DNA of 64,000 nucleotides from Beta vulgaris subsp. vulgaris (GCF_026745355.1 NC_079202.1:47571347-47635346), one strand, 5' to 3'; counted from the stretch's first letter, positions 33,421-44,640 are shown. A program made the numbers and translations. Notes: generated from the sequence alone by a model not told the origin.

Positions 33421-33992
33421 TGAAAGAGTTGAGATATTATGAGATCACTGAAAACTGAAAAGGGTCAACGTTAGGGTGGTGCTGGGAACACGCTTGCTGC
33501 CGAAGTAAACGTTTGATACAAGCCAAGGGTTCTGGAAGGCCAGAAGAAGCCTAAAAATCTACTCCTATTTATTACTCTCTATAGTTTGCATTTACATAAT
33601 TGCCCTACGTATTCATATTTCAAATTGTTATATCAAAAGCAATAAGAAAAAAAAGGTAACAAGAACAATGATGTAGAGATTCAACGTGATTAAGTAATAA
33701 AGTGTTAACTACGTCCACAAGTATGGAATAAATATAACTAGTAATAGGGCGAAACTAGAAAAATATTTTATTATAGGGGTCAAAAGTTTATTTAGTATTT
33801 TTTGGAGGGGGTCAAATATAAATATAAAGCTACTTTATTAAAAGAAATTTACATTTTCAACCTTAATTTAGGAAAATTCAAAAGTTAGCCGGGATCGTGG
33901 CTCCCGTCGGTCCCCGTGATGTTCCACCACTAAATAGTAGGTTTTTAGACAGAGTACACCATATTACATCGAGATAGGAGCTTAAGGATATA
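33421..33992. other. non-coding spacer with LTR-like scrap
   Basis: At about 33690-33722 the words CAACGTGATTAAGTAAT and AACTACGTCCACAAG resemble the ACGTGGTTCA...ACGTCCAC motif of the LTRs in this window. No gene is seen. Confidence 0.4.
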
Positions 33993-34251
33993 CTCTCTCC
34001 GTTTCATATTAATCTACACACTTTGACATTTTACACTATTCACAAATTGCACTTTAACCCTCGTTTGTGATTTATACGTGAATAAAAACATAGTCATGTG
34101 GGATCTTGTCAGATTTGTATTAGTCTGTATTTTATTAATATGTATTCTTTATAATTTTTACAAATACAAAACTAAAGATATATGTCCTCAAAGTTTTACA
34201 TTGGCATGCGTGAAAAGTGTAAGTGTGTAGATTAAAATGAAACGGAGGGAG
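33993..34251. mobile_element. Stowaway-like MITE, 259 bp
   Basis: CTCTCTCCGTTTCATATTAA at the left and an inverted GAAACGGAGGGAG at the right, with TA on both sides. The body matches the MITE at 14278-14557 over most of its length. Confidence 0.88.
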
Positions 34252-34454
34252 TAAATCGGAGTTTATATTTTTCTTAATTCAGGACCTGATTAGCCCTATA
34301 AAACAGGCCTAAAAGAGATCTTTTTTAAACACTCGAATAACTTGATTTATTAGGTTTTAGCAATACTTGTTTGCTGGGTCATTCGGATCCTTGAATTCAA
34401 AACATTTTGATGCAAAATATAGAAATCTAAGAATTAGTCATTTATTAATCTTAT

Positions 34455-34610
34455 TGTAGGAATAACGATCAGAATTTGGCGCCATTCATAGCTTTGCAAA
34501 TTGTTAAAACTAAATAATTGCGGAAAATCCGGGTAAGATATGTCTTGCTTTGGACAAAATGAAGGCTAGCCTTCCTTGCACTGCAGTAGCTCTGGGTCAA
34601 TTTAGGATGC
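34455..34610. repeat. orphan EXORDIUM upstream flank remnant
   Basis: CAGAATTTGGCGCCATTCA, AGCTTTGCAAATTG, CTTGCTTTGGACAAAATGAA, CTAGCCTTCCTTGCA and GCAGTAGCTCTGGGTCAA match the proximal block at 26000 and 29990. It lies just upstream of gene 3's flank, where no fifth gene follows. Confidence 0.72.
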
Positions 34611-34617
34611 GTCTTCT

Positions 34618-34905
34618 TCAACTTATTGACCCTGAACTTATCTAAATTTATTTGAATTGAACTTATTGAACCTGAACTGAATTTATTGGAACTTATTAAA
34701 TCTGATTGGATCTAATTCAACTTATTGGGCATGATTGAACCTGATTGAAATTTATTGGACCTTATTGGAACTTATTGACTGGATTGAATCTTATTAGACC
34801 TTATTGACCTTGATTGAAACTTATTAGACCTTATTGGACCTGATTGAAACTTATTAGACCTTATTAGACCTGATTGAAACTTATTTGACCTTAGTAGACA
34901 AAAAA
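34618..34905. repeat. minisatellite CTTATTGGACCTGATTGAAA
   Basis: More than a dozen tandem, imperfect units of about 20 bp made of ACTTATTAGACC, TTATTGGACCTGATTGA and TTGAAACTT. Same family as 1561-1795. Confidence 0.85.
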
Positions 34906-35406
34906 ATTAACCATTAATAAAATAAATATTACCCCTAACGTAAATACTACCCCTCAAAATTTATTATGAAGCAATAATTATTAAAATTCGTCCTTTAAAA
35001 AAATAATAATTATTAATTATCTCTTATGATAATTAATTTAACAAAATAAATTTACTATTTATATATTTGTCTATACATAACTTTCACCACTAATATATCT
35101 AATAGTCTTGTTTTGATTTTATAAAGCACTAGTAGAAAATTAAAAGTTGATTAACATTTATTGCTAACAAGTTAAAATTGGCACATATGAAAAATTCTAA
35201 TAATAACAAGTACTTGAACCATTTAAAAAGCAACGCATGAATGACTAGAGTTACTGGAACTGTGGAAGCTTCTTCTTCTTTTTTTTTTATTTTTTATTTT
35301 AGCTTCGATCGTAAGTGATTCTTTAGAGTTATTGCCTTTGTAAACTTTACCCCTTAGTTTTTTTTTTAACTTGTTGAAAAGCTACAAAATTTTAGGAAAT
35401 GCATAG
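34906..35406. other. AT-rich spacer
   Basis: No gene or recognised repeat. Confidence 0.4.
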
Positions 35407-35449
35407 TGTTGTGACTCTGAGTCAATGTTATTTTGATGATAATAAACAA

Positions 35450-36587
35450 TATCAGAATAATAAAAAAAATCTTGTAATATATGTCATTAAAGTAGCTAGA
35501 AAAATCTAGGATAGAAAGACCTAGAAATTAAGTCTAGAAAAATCTAAGCTAGGAAGAAAATTTAAGAAAAAAATAGAGAGATGTATCTAGAGTAATCCTA
35601 AGCCTGAGTAGAGAACTATATTACTAGAAGGAAAGTAACCGACATCTTTCCTGTATAAATATATCATTACACTATGTGATGGAATGAAGAAGAAAAAAAA
35701 ATCCAAGTTCTTTGAATATAAGTTATTCTCTCATACTAATCTCCTTCCTTAGAGCATTCCTAATGGTGATGGGTTTGATCACCAAATTTCCCTACTTACT
35801 CATATTTTGATCATTTCATGAACAAATGTATCACCTCCACCCCACTCATGAACAAAAAAAACATCAAACTCCACTTTATCTCTCCTACTTTTCACTACCC
35901 CACCTCAACTTTCTCTCTCCTATTTCTCTTTTCTACTTCAATTAATAATATAATTTACATATTAAAAATAAAAATGAATCATCTTATGATTACTTAAAAT
36001 TATAATAATTAAGTATCAAAAATTAATTATCATTATTGGGTTATTAGTATAAATTATAGAGAAAATGATGTATTAATATTTTTAAAGAGAGAAAGGTGAG
36101 GAAGAGAAGTGTTTTTTTTTTTTGTTCTGAATATATCAATATGGGTGTCATTTTATAGAGGGAAAAAAAAATATGAATTTGGCATATATATTTTTTTTGA
36201 AATAGGGATTTTCTGGGAAATTCCGTGGAAATTTCCACGAAATTTCCCAAAATTACACAACAGCAGCCACGTGGCAGCTTGCCACTGGCTGGCTGTGTGT
36301 AACAAAGCCACGTGGCAGCAGTCATGAGGTGATGAGTTTGTTCACCATGTGAACAATGACATGTTTTGTCATTTGGTGATGGGTTTTATGTCACCAATGG
36401 GATGCATGTTTTTTTTGCTCAACCCAAATTTTCTGATTTTGGTGATGGGTTTGATTACCATTGGGAATGCTCTTATCAACATTAATATCTCACCTTGTGA
36501 TTATCTCTTTTACCCATTATGCATCTTATTGTTGCAGTACTACAAAAGTAAAAACAACACTTTTGTTAAGTCACCAAAAATCTATCA
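35450..36587 (+). repeat. 5' LTR of the gag-only copia element
   Basis: About 414 bp once the MITE at 35752-36472 and one TTA are removed; it closely matches the 3' LTR at 39277-39698. It ends AAAATCTATCA directly before the primer site. Confidence 0.9.
35752..36472. mobile_element. PIF/Harbinger-like MITE in the 5' LTR, TSD TTA
   Basis: GAGCATTCCTAATGGTGATG at the left and an inverted CATTGGGAATGCTC at the right, with TTA on both sides. The 3' LTR (…CCTTCCTTATCAAC…, about 39580) shows the exact empty site. Inside is a near-perfect palindrome at 36208-36248 (GGGAAATTCCGTGGAAA and its complement) and a duplicated GCCACGTGGCAGC word. Confidence 0.93.
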
Positions 36588-36588
36588 C

Positions 36589-36600
36589 TGGTATCAGAGC
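36589..36600 (+). promoter_or_regulatory. primer-binding site (tRNA-Met)
   Basis: TGGTATCAGAGC one base after the end of the 5' LTR. This is the usual primer site of plant Ty1-copia elements. Confidence 0.92.
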
Positions 36601-36667
36601 CAAAATTCCCAAGGTCTCACTACTTTAGCCACAAAACACATTTAACCCATATACAACATAAATTATA

Positions 36668-38956
36668 ATGGCACTCAACAACCCAACTTTCCCAATTCCA
36701 ATTTTCGGGGGAGAAAATTATGATTTTTGGAAAATTTAAATGAAGACATTACTTAAATCTCATGGGTTGTGGAGTTATGCTGATAAAGGGTATATGGAGT
36801 TCGAAGACGAGAGTACCCTAACTGAAGCTCAAAAAAAGCAGCTCGAGGGTGAAAGAATGAAGGATGCTAAGAGCACCTACATTGGGGTTCCCCATTTGTA
36901 AAAATCAGAAAATAAGAACCCTCCCACCGATGGAGGTATGTCACTCATAATGAAAAAAAAAGAGGAACACCAATAAATAGGTAACCATCCAATAATGATG
37001 GCCAATGGTGTGCTGAATGGGGAGAATCCCACGTGAAGATGCAATTCCAGAATTTTGTTTTTGCAAAAAAAAACCAGCCCACCAACCAAATCACGCCAAG
37101 TGTTACACGCTACAACACCAATGCCTCAACCAACCACAACTCGCCATGTGTCACTGCTTTAACTTTTACAACGGTAATATTACCGTTTATTAAAAATGCT
37201 ATAAATTTTTATATATAATGAATAATAAAAACGGTCATATTTTTTTTCCTCTATAAATAGAGACCAATCTTGATATATTTTCAACACTCCAAAAAATCCA
37301 TAATTTTTCATTAATTATTTCATAAATCTTATTTGATAATTATGGATCCCAATCATCCTAATTAGCGGCATGAAACGTTGCTGTGGGAGATAATGTTGGC
37401 TTGTATAATTTTTCATAATATGATTGTTGAGGATGAGCGAGATACATATTAGAATTATGGTGACATGTCAGAATTCAAGCAAGAAAATGCAACAGCAATT
37501 AGCGGATCAACGCGTACAAACTATTCTGTGCAACAAGGTCGACTTAATGATATTGGAATGGAACGATATATGGAAAGGCGAGCTGATACATGGGATAGAA
37601 ATGTGCACAACGCCTTACAACGAGACTTGGTTCAACATATTTGGCAAATTAATCACCAGTCTACTAATGACGATTAAAGATCTAAATTATTGCAATATTT
37701 TATTTAAAATTAATTGTATGGTAATTTGTGTTTTTTCAAATAAATTTATGGTGTTTTTTTTGCGTATTTAATTGTTGTTATAATTAACGTTAAAATCAGG
37801 TAAATTATTATAATTAGCAATTATGTAATTGTCAAATTAAACCGCAAATGAAAAATGGGTAAACTAGTGTAATTAAAAATAACGCTTTTTCGTAATATAA
37901 TATAATATAATTAATGTATTAATCCGATTAATTATAAGGCAATTATTTAATTATAATTACCATATTTTGATTTGATTAAAATTATCTAAAATTAATGTGA
38001 TGAATCAAATTATTTTATTGATATTGGTGGGGTATGGAAAGTAGGAGAGAGAAAAGGAGGTGGGGTATGGAAAAGTAGGAGAGAGAAAAGGAGGTGGGGT
38101 ATGGAAAAGTAGGAGAGAGAAGGTAAATGTGGAGGTTAATGAATGGAGGTGTGGAATTGTGAAATGGGAAGGGTATGTGATAAAGTTAGTGGAAAGTGAT
38201 GTGGACGAATGAGATGAAGAGAAAGAAATTATGGGAATGTTAATGAATGTTGATGCTCTAAGGCATATATCTAATACAAAATGCGGTCACGGATATAATA
38301 TTTCCAAGAATTTTAAGAGCCAACACGACAAAGGAGGCTTGGGAGATCCTGCAACAAGAATTGCAGGGAGATAGCAAGGTGAGAAGTATCAAACTCCAGT
38401 CTCTAAGAAGAGAATTTGAAAACTTAAAAATAAAAGAAGGAGAATCAATGAAAGATTATTTTTCAAAGGTAATAGAAATAGTGAATCAGATGGAATCAAA
38501 TGGAGAAGAAATTTCAGATGAGAAAATTGTGAAGAAGATTTTATTAAGTTTAACGGAAAAATATGATAACATTGTTGCTATTATTGAAAAAACAAAACAT
38601 ATATCAAAAATAACAGTAGAGCAACTTATGGGATCTTTGGAGTCCCATGAACAAAGGAAAAATAGGCATATTGATGAAGAAATAACTGAGACTGCTCTTG
38701 TAGCAAAATTTAAGAAAATGCCCAAGAAAAATTCTGGGGATGAAGACGAAGAGTAATCAGTGAAAGGTATGAATCAAAAACTATCCTGCAATATTTGCAA
38801 AAAGACTAACCATAATACTGCAAATTGTTGGCATAAAGGAAAGCCACAATGCTGGGAGTGCAAAAGGTTTGGTCATGTAGGAAAGAATTGCAGGACCAAG
38901 AAAAATAATGAGATTGCCAATTTTGGCGAAGAAAATCAAGAAGAAATTTTATTTTG
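36668..38956 (+). pseudogene. copia gag polyprotein, split by a Harbinger element
   Basis: The ATG at 36668 starts the gag N-terminus (FGGENYDFWKI) and meets a TAA soon after. The frame then runs to 36870, where a PIF/Harbinger element intervenes until 38258. It continues with the gag core (RSIKLQSLRREFENLKIKEG, then MKDYFSKVIEIVNQM; UBN2-like). After one further in-frame stop at 38754 comes a nucleocapsid with zinc knuckles CNICKKTNHNTANC and CWECKRFGHVGKNC at about 38785-38895. Even apart from the insertion it has stops, so this copy no longer makes gag. Confidence 0.88.
36871..38258 (+). mobile_element. deletion derivative of a PIF/Harbinger transposon, TSD TAA
   Basis: GAGCACCTACATTGG at the left and an inverted relative (GTTGATGCTC) at the right, flanked by TAA (36868-36870, 38259-38261). 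It has a TATA box CTATAAATAGAG near 37251 and an ATG at 37342 opening MDPNHPN then stop. It then reads the transposase C-terminus: IMLACIIFHNMIVEDERDTY (37390-37450) and later TWDRNVHNALQRDLVQHIW (37590-37650). These motifs typify plant PIF/Harbinger transposases (DDE_Tnp_4 or Plant_tran type). The catalytic core is deleted. At 38030-38120 a GGTGGGGTATGGAAAAGTAG unit is repeated three times. Confidence 0.88.
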
Positions 38957-38962
38957 AAGTTT

Positions 38963-39215
38963 GCTAATGACATGAACATTAGCGGGTTGGGTTGGTGACA
39001 TGAGCACCAACAACAAAAGATAATTTAGAGAAAAAAATATTTTAGATGATGGCTGGTTACACGAGCATCAGTAAAATAGTTGGTAACATGAGTACCAACG
39101 AGAAGATCAGAAAAATTGAAAAGTCGTATTAAGAAGATAGAGGTTGGTAACATGGGTGCCAACATTGAAAATCAGAAGTTCATGTTCAATGGTGGTTGGT
39201 GACAAGTGCATCAAC
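38963..39215 (+). other. six 21-nt hairpins between gag and the 3' LTR
   Basis: Segments at 38963, 38991, 39052, 39079, 39143 and 39195 are each 21 nt long. Each has a 6-bp stem and a 9-nt loop of the form RACATGAGY. The stem is GTTGGT/ACCAAC in most, but GCTAAT/ATTAGC in the first, with three compensated pairs. The other stems differ only by compensated changes or G-U-compatible changes. They seem to lie on diverged repeat units of about 89 bp, two per unit. Function is unknown. Confidence 0.8.
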
Positions 39216-39268
39216 AATATTTAAGAATATTATGAGCAAGAAATCAAGAGTGCAAGATTTTTTATATT

Positions 39269-39276
39269 AGAGGGAA
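39269..39276 (+). promoter_or_regulatory. polypurine tract of the copia element
   Basis: AGAGGGAA directly before the 3' LTR, the plus-strand priming site. Confidence 0.75.
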
Positions 39277-39698
39277 TATTAGAATAATCAAAAAAATCTT
39301 GTAATATATGTCATTAAAGTAGCTAGAAAAATCTAGGATAGAAAGTCCTAGAAATTAAGTCTAGAAAAATCTAAGCTAAGAAGAAAATTTAAGAAAAAAA
39401 AAAGAGAGATGTATCTAGAGTAATCCTAAGCTTGAGTAGATTACTATATGGATATTACTAGAAGGAAAGTAACCGACATCTTTCCTGTATAAATATATCA
39501 TTACACTATGTGATGGAATGAAGAAGAAAAAAAAAATCCAAGTTCTTTGAATACAAGTTTTTCTCTCATACTAATATCCTTCCTTATCAACATTAATATC
39601 TCACCTTGTGATTATCTCTTTTACCCATTACGCTTCTTATTGTTAGAGTACTACAAAAGTAAAAACAACACTTTTGTTCAGTCACCAAAAATCTATCA
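39277..39698 (+). repeat. 3' LTR of the gag-only copia element
   Basis: 422 bp, starts TATTAGAATAAT and ends AATCTATCA, then AACAA target duplication. It lacks the MITE present in the 5' LTR. Confidence 0.92.
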
Positions 39699-40912
39699 AA
39701 CAATGTGTGCCATAACTTGTATGAGTGTAACAATAATTTAAGAAAGCCATGAAGACTAGACATTCATGAAAGATTGAAGAACTTGAAGATATGGAAGCTT
39801 AGATTTTGTTATACTCTTAATTATGTAATGTAAAGTATTAGAACCTTGTGTTAAACTTTGTGTTAAAAATAGAAATGTGAAATTAGAATGGTTATTTATT
39901 TTCTTAGAGCTAAGAAAATAGGTAAGCATATTAATTTCATTTATCTATATAAAAAGGGAATCTTAATTTCGAAATTAAGATATTAAAGAAAACGTTTTTA
40001 AAAGGGATTTTATAAAAACCAATTTAAAAAATATTTTATAAAAAAATGATTTGAAAAAGGAAAACGATTTTGTAAAAATCGATTTTAAAAAAAAGTTTAA
40101 TAAAAGAATTTCGAAAACAAAAGGAGTTTTAATAAAGATAAAAGAAAAACTGATTTGGTTATCAAGTTTTAGATAAACATTGGTTTGAGAAAAACTTATC
40201 TTCTAAGAGTTAAAGATAAAGATAAAGTTATAAGAAGATAAAAATTGTTTTCTTAAAGGAAAAAGTTTTACCCTTAATCTTAAGAGTGAAAGATAATTAT
40301 CACTTAGAGAAGGATTTTCGTTCAGAAAATAGACTATATAAGGGATAGAAAATAAATTTCATGACTCACATTTTCAGAGAAAATTATCGGAGATTTCGAG
40401 AGCTGAAAACTGTTTCCTAAGGTACAAAGTGTGGCACAAAGTTCTAGTCAGTGTAGGTTTCTAAACAACGATTATTGTAACGATCCTCTATTTGCTTGAA
40501 TAAGAAGCACACTTTTGAGGAGTCATTATTCTTTTCTGTAATTTCCATTATTATAGAGAGTAGCAACACCTAGGGTTAAGTGTTGGGGATCACTACTAGA
40601 ATTAATAATAGTGGGGGAATCGTATTGTATCAAGAGTTTGATATTTTAGGATTCAAATAATAAAAGAGTTTGTTTGTGTGGACGTAGATCTCAGAGGTGA
40701 GATTGAACCACGTTATTTCTGGTGTCTATTATTTGAATTCGTTAATTTCATATTGTGTTACGATTTAGTTTTTGCAAAAACAAAAATCGGAGAATTACGA
40801 GCGAATAACATTGTGTTAGGCACAGTGCCATAACAGAGTTTTTGCGAAAAGCGATTAGATTTCGTCACTCAATTCAACCCCCCCTTCTTGAGTGTCACCT
40901 TGTACTGCAACA

Positions 40913-41847
40913 CACGGGAAAAACATGTCAAAAAGAGAATGTAGTAACTAGTAAGTGATCTGATGTACAAAAAGAATATAAAGATTAACTCACAGTCCAA
41001 AAGAGTATATCAGTACATAGTCTATGTCGAAAAATATTGGTACATGTCGAAATGACTTCATTAGGTTTCTTCCAACAATGATTTTAGGTTTAAGTTTTCT
41101 CTTGCCAAAAAAATTTTAAAAGGTTATTTCTGACAAAAAAGTTGCTTATAAAAAGTTATTTATGATAAATTTTCCTAAAAACTATTTAAGTTTAATATGC
41201 TTTATGAAAAAGACCCAATTTATTTCCAAAATTAAGTAAATTGATTAATACCTGGAGCAAAATCTCACCTAATTATTTTTTTGAGAGAAGTCTCACTTGG
41301 TTTTTGGCATGGCTTTGAGCTCCTTTACCCAAATATTATTCATCTAAACTTATTAATTGTTTTGTTTCAAAATAAAATTGTTTTTTTTTTTATTATCTAA
41401 ACTTATTAGTTAAAATGTTTCTTACCTTAGCTTATTACTACGATTTACGGTAGTTATTTAAACTCAAATGTTCCACAATAGTGAAAGTTAAGATAAGGAG
41501 AATAGAACCTAAAATTTGTTTCTTTTTTCCCTATACGAAGTGAAAATAAACTTAAGATGCTAATAGAAACTTAGCTACCTTCTTATCATTTTCACTATCT
41601 ATGGAGATAGAGCTCTTTCTTACATGTAAGTTAGTAATAATAGATTCATAAGTAAACTTGTGAAAAAGTCTCATGCTAATAGCCATGTTTCTGTTTGAGC
41701 TCAAATTTCGCTTTTCTTCCAAACTTTAATCCATTACAACTTTTGAAATGGTATAAGATGTAGAAATTTGTGAATAAAACACATTGATGGATGAAGTGTT
41801 GTTAATACACAGAAGTATAAATTAATCACTATTACCATTTGTGAGGT
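40913..41847. other. non-coding AT-rich spacer
   Basis: No gene, repeat or element end is recognised. Confidence 0.4.
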
Positions 41848-42410
41848 TGTGACTTGCGATCTGGGTCGCGAGGTGCGACGCGAGCCCAACAGCTTGTTGT
41901 TCGCTCGTTGTGACGAGCCTCGTCGCGAGCACTCCTTTTATTCGCTCGCTATTGCGAGGGTTGTCGCAAGGTGCTACGTATGTCGCGGGGTGCGACGCGG
42001 GTCGCGGAGCCTGCTGCACGCGAAGGCGATTTCGCTCGGTTTTTACTCGAGAAACTAGGCTTGTATATTCAAGACTTCATATAAATATGTTAATTCATAT
42101 TTAGGGAGAATAACCACAAAATATCAGAGAGAGAGAGAGATTAGTCAAAACACAGTAGAGAAGATTAGAGAGAGTCTTTGAGATTCAATTTGAAATGCAT
42201 TACATTGAATCTTGCCTATTGTAATTTGTAATCGTCTCAATCGTAGTGAAATAATCGTTTTTCCCTTGCCTTGAGGACGTAGCTATCACGTTGATAGTGA
42301 ATCTCGTTAAATCTTGTGTGTTCTTTATTCGTTTTCTTGTGTTATTGTTTGAGTGCTTGGTTGTTGTGCTTTATTGTTTTGGTTATAAATTAAACGCTTC
42401 CGCCATAACA
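41848..42410 (+). repeat. probable 5' LTR part of a decayed copia element
   Basis: It ends CCATAACA directly before a degenerate primer site. The first 180 bp is GC-rich with repeated GGTCGCGAGGTGCGACGCG-like words, unlike the surroundings. A GAGAGAGAGA run lies at 42128-42139. The left boundary is uncertain. Confidence 0.5.
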
Positions 42411-42412
42411 AG

Positions 42413-42425
42413 TGGTATAAAGAGC
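42413..42425 (+). promoter_or_regulatory. degenerate copia primer-binding site
   Basis: TGGTATAAAGAGC differs from the usual TGGTATCAGAGC by a C-to-A change and one inserted base. It sits two bases after the putative LTR end. Confidence 0.65.
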
Positions 42426-42462
42426 TACAGGTTAACACCGGGGTTAATCGTTTTTTTGGGAC

Positions 42463-43830
42463 ATGGCAACAACAAGCATAAAGATCGACAAGTTTACGGG
42501 AAGGAATAGTTTTGGGCTATGGCAGATAAAAATGAGAGCTTTATTGAAACAACAAGGTATCTGGAAACCTTTTATTAAGGGTTTCACGACGACAACAAAA
42601 GAGGGTAATCTGACTGGTCTGGCCGAGGCCGAGTTTGAATCTATGGAGGAAAGAGCACACTCCACTATCTTGCTATGCTTGGCGGACAATGTTATCACAG
42701 TGGTTGCAGATGAAATCTGAGCTGCAGGTTTGTAGTTGAAACTGGAGAGTTTGTACATGACAAAATCGCTCACAAATAAATTGCTATTGAAGCAAAGGTT
42801 GTTCGGCCTAAGCATGAGAGAAGGTATGTCCCTAAAAGATCATCTCGATCGTTTGAATTCTATTTTACTAGATTTGCATAATCTAGATGTTAAGATAGGA
42901 TGAGATATCTAGTTGGTTTCATTGTCAAGTACCTATGAACATTTTGTAGAGTCTTTTGTGGTTGGGAAAGAAACTGTGTCCCTAGAGGATGTAAAGTCAG
43001 CTCTTTACACTAGGGAATTGCGTCATAAAGCAACTTGTGATATGGTGGATGATCGTGATTATTCTGCAGGTTTAGAAAAATAAGGGAGATTCGAGTAGGG
43101 ATAAGATCGAGAAAACCTAGGTCGAAGGGGCCTAAAAGTAGTGATATTTGCCATTGTTGTAAAGAAGCGGGTCATTGGAAGAGTGAATGCCCTAAGAAGG
43201 GTGGTTCGGCTTATTATGCAAAACAAAATAAAGTTGACTACGATTCTGAGGAGGATTTAGCTCTAATTGTCCATGAGGAGAAACGCTTAGAAGATAACTG
43301 GGTTCTTGATATTATAATGGATGTTCGTCACATATGTGTTCTGACAAGGATATGTTTTCGACCTATAGCTTATGCAAGGGTAGTGTTACCTTGGGTGACA
43401 ATACGGTGTGTGAGGTGGTTGGAGTAGGATCTGTGAGGTTTAGAATGCACGATGGGAGAGTTAGGGACCTTGAGGCGTGAGGCATGTTCCACAGCTTAAG
43501 ATAGATCTTATATCTCTTGGGATGTTACACCGTAAGGGTTTTCGATTCTAAGGAGAGGGTGGAGTTTTGCATGTGGTGAAGGGTTCTTGTGAGTTATTTC
43601 GTGGCGTGAAGTTAGGTGTGGGTAACTTGTATGATTTGCAGGGTACAACACTGGCTAGAGATGACTCTGAGCTGAAGCTGCATTCCGGGTTGAAAAGTGA
43701 TGGTCTTGAGTGTGAGGTGGAGCTTATGGGGGCTCCTACACAGGTTGATGGGTCAGAGTCAACGGAAATGAGTTCAACAACCGAGTTGATATCAATCCTA
43801 AGCTTTCTATCTCATGCCAAAACATAAAAA
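42463..43830 (+). pseudogene. Ty1-copia gag and start of pol, decayed
   Basis: Starts MATTSIKIDKFTGRNSFGLW, a typical copia gag opening, followed by QIKMRALLKQQGIW and ERAHSTILLCLADNV. A stop at 42718 ends the first frame. Later frames give KDHLDRLNSILLDLHNL, STYEHFVESFVVGKETVSLE, a CCHC knuckle CHCCKEAGHWKSEC (about 43150-43190), a protease-like start and a GAG-pre-integrase-like segment LYDLQGTTLARDDSELKLHS (43630-43690). At least six stops or frameshifts are present, and the rest of pol is absent. Confidence 0.85.
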
Positions 43831-44190
43831 CTTTGCACAGTGATCCTAAATTCCTGTCAAACGCAGAGAGTAAAAGTAGATGATTTTTAGTGGTCAAAAT
43901 AATTATGACCATCATATTATAATGATATAAATTAATTCCAGACTAGTATCATAATTAAAAATTTCCAACCAGTACTGTATTTCCATGCTATGTTTATCTT
44001 TACCCCCTTCGAATTTGAGTAACGTTCAACGACGAATGGTTGGCTGCTTGGCTAGTGGATACACTCTTGAGATTCAATAACAGATAAAGAAAAGTTGGAT
44101 AATTTTTTTTTAAAAATTCATTTCTCTCACTTTGTTACCTCCCTCCATACTATATTTTGTAAATTCAAAATTTACTTTTTTTTTTTATGG
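43831..44190. other. non-coding spacer
   Basis: AT-rich, nothing recognised. Confidence 0.35.
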
Positions 44191-44640
44191 GAATCTAAAA
44201 TCTAATTTGTACACTCGTATGATTTCTTTTGTACATGTAGAAACTATATTTGCATATTCATAATGGTTTTTGTATTTTACATGAATTATATTATAAATAT
44301 TATGTTAGTATATCCATATTATATTTATACATCCAAATAATATATTTGCACATCTATTATGATTTTTGCATCTTGCATCTATTAGTATATCCATATTATA
44401 TTTATACATCCAAATAATATATTTGCACATCCATTATGATTTTTGCATCTTGCATCTATTAGTATATCCATATTATATTTCACCTCAAAAAAAAAATATC
44501 CATATTATATTTTGTGCGTCCAAAATCTATTTTGTACATCCATGATTCTATGCAAGAACTATGTTTTCAGATCCATAATGGTTTTAGGATTTTATGACCA
44601 TTAGTTTTGTTGTAACTCCAAAAATACATATTTGTACATC
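44191..44640. repeat. AT-rich repeats of TATCCATATTATATTTATACATCC type
   Basis: A unit of about 78 bp containing ATATTTGCACATC and ATGATTTTTGCATCTTGCAT is duplicated (about 44312-44388 and 44389-44466). Looser copies lie on either side. Confidence 0.75.

Larger units (their letters stand above)
35450..39698 (+). mobile_element. non-autonomous gag-only Ty1-copia element (TR-GAG type)
   Basis: A complete element with LTRs 35450-36587 (holding a MITE) and 39277-39698, and a perfect target duplication AACAA (35445-35449, 39699-39703). The primer site TGGTATCAGAGC at 36589-36600 matches initiator tRNA-Met, and a purine tract AGAGGGA precedes the 3' LTR. The internal region codes only for gag with a zinc knuckle. 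There is no protease, integrase, reverse transcriptase or RNase H, so it must have moved with help from another copia element. The LTRs begin TA rather than TG. It is inserted in solo LTR B. Confidence 0.9.
35407..40912 (+). mobile_element. solo LTR B split by a nested copia element
   Basis: The left stub 35407-35449 (TGTTGTGACTC...) and right part 39704-40912 (...CTGCAACA) together form an LTR of about 1.25 kb. It is homologous, in the opposite orientation, to solo LTR A (10455-11656). Shared features are the ATTCAACCCCCCCTTCTTGA end, the GAACCACGTTAT and GGACGTAGATCTCAGAGGTG motif, and the run of degenerate AAAACGATTTTGTAAAAATC subrepeats (39980-40150). A TATA box CTATATAAGGG lies at about 40333. 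The flanks CATAG and CACGG are a weak 5-bp duplication. A complete gag-only copia element sits inside at 35450-39698. Confidence 0.75.

Noticed and set aside
36589..36600. tRNA-like sequence
   Set aside because: It is the complement of the tRNA-Met 3' end, i.e. the primer-binding site of a copia element.
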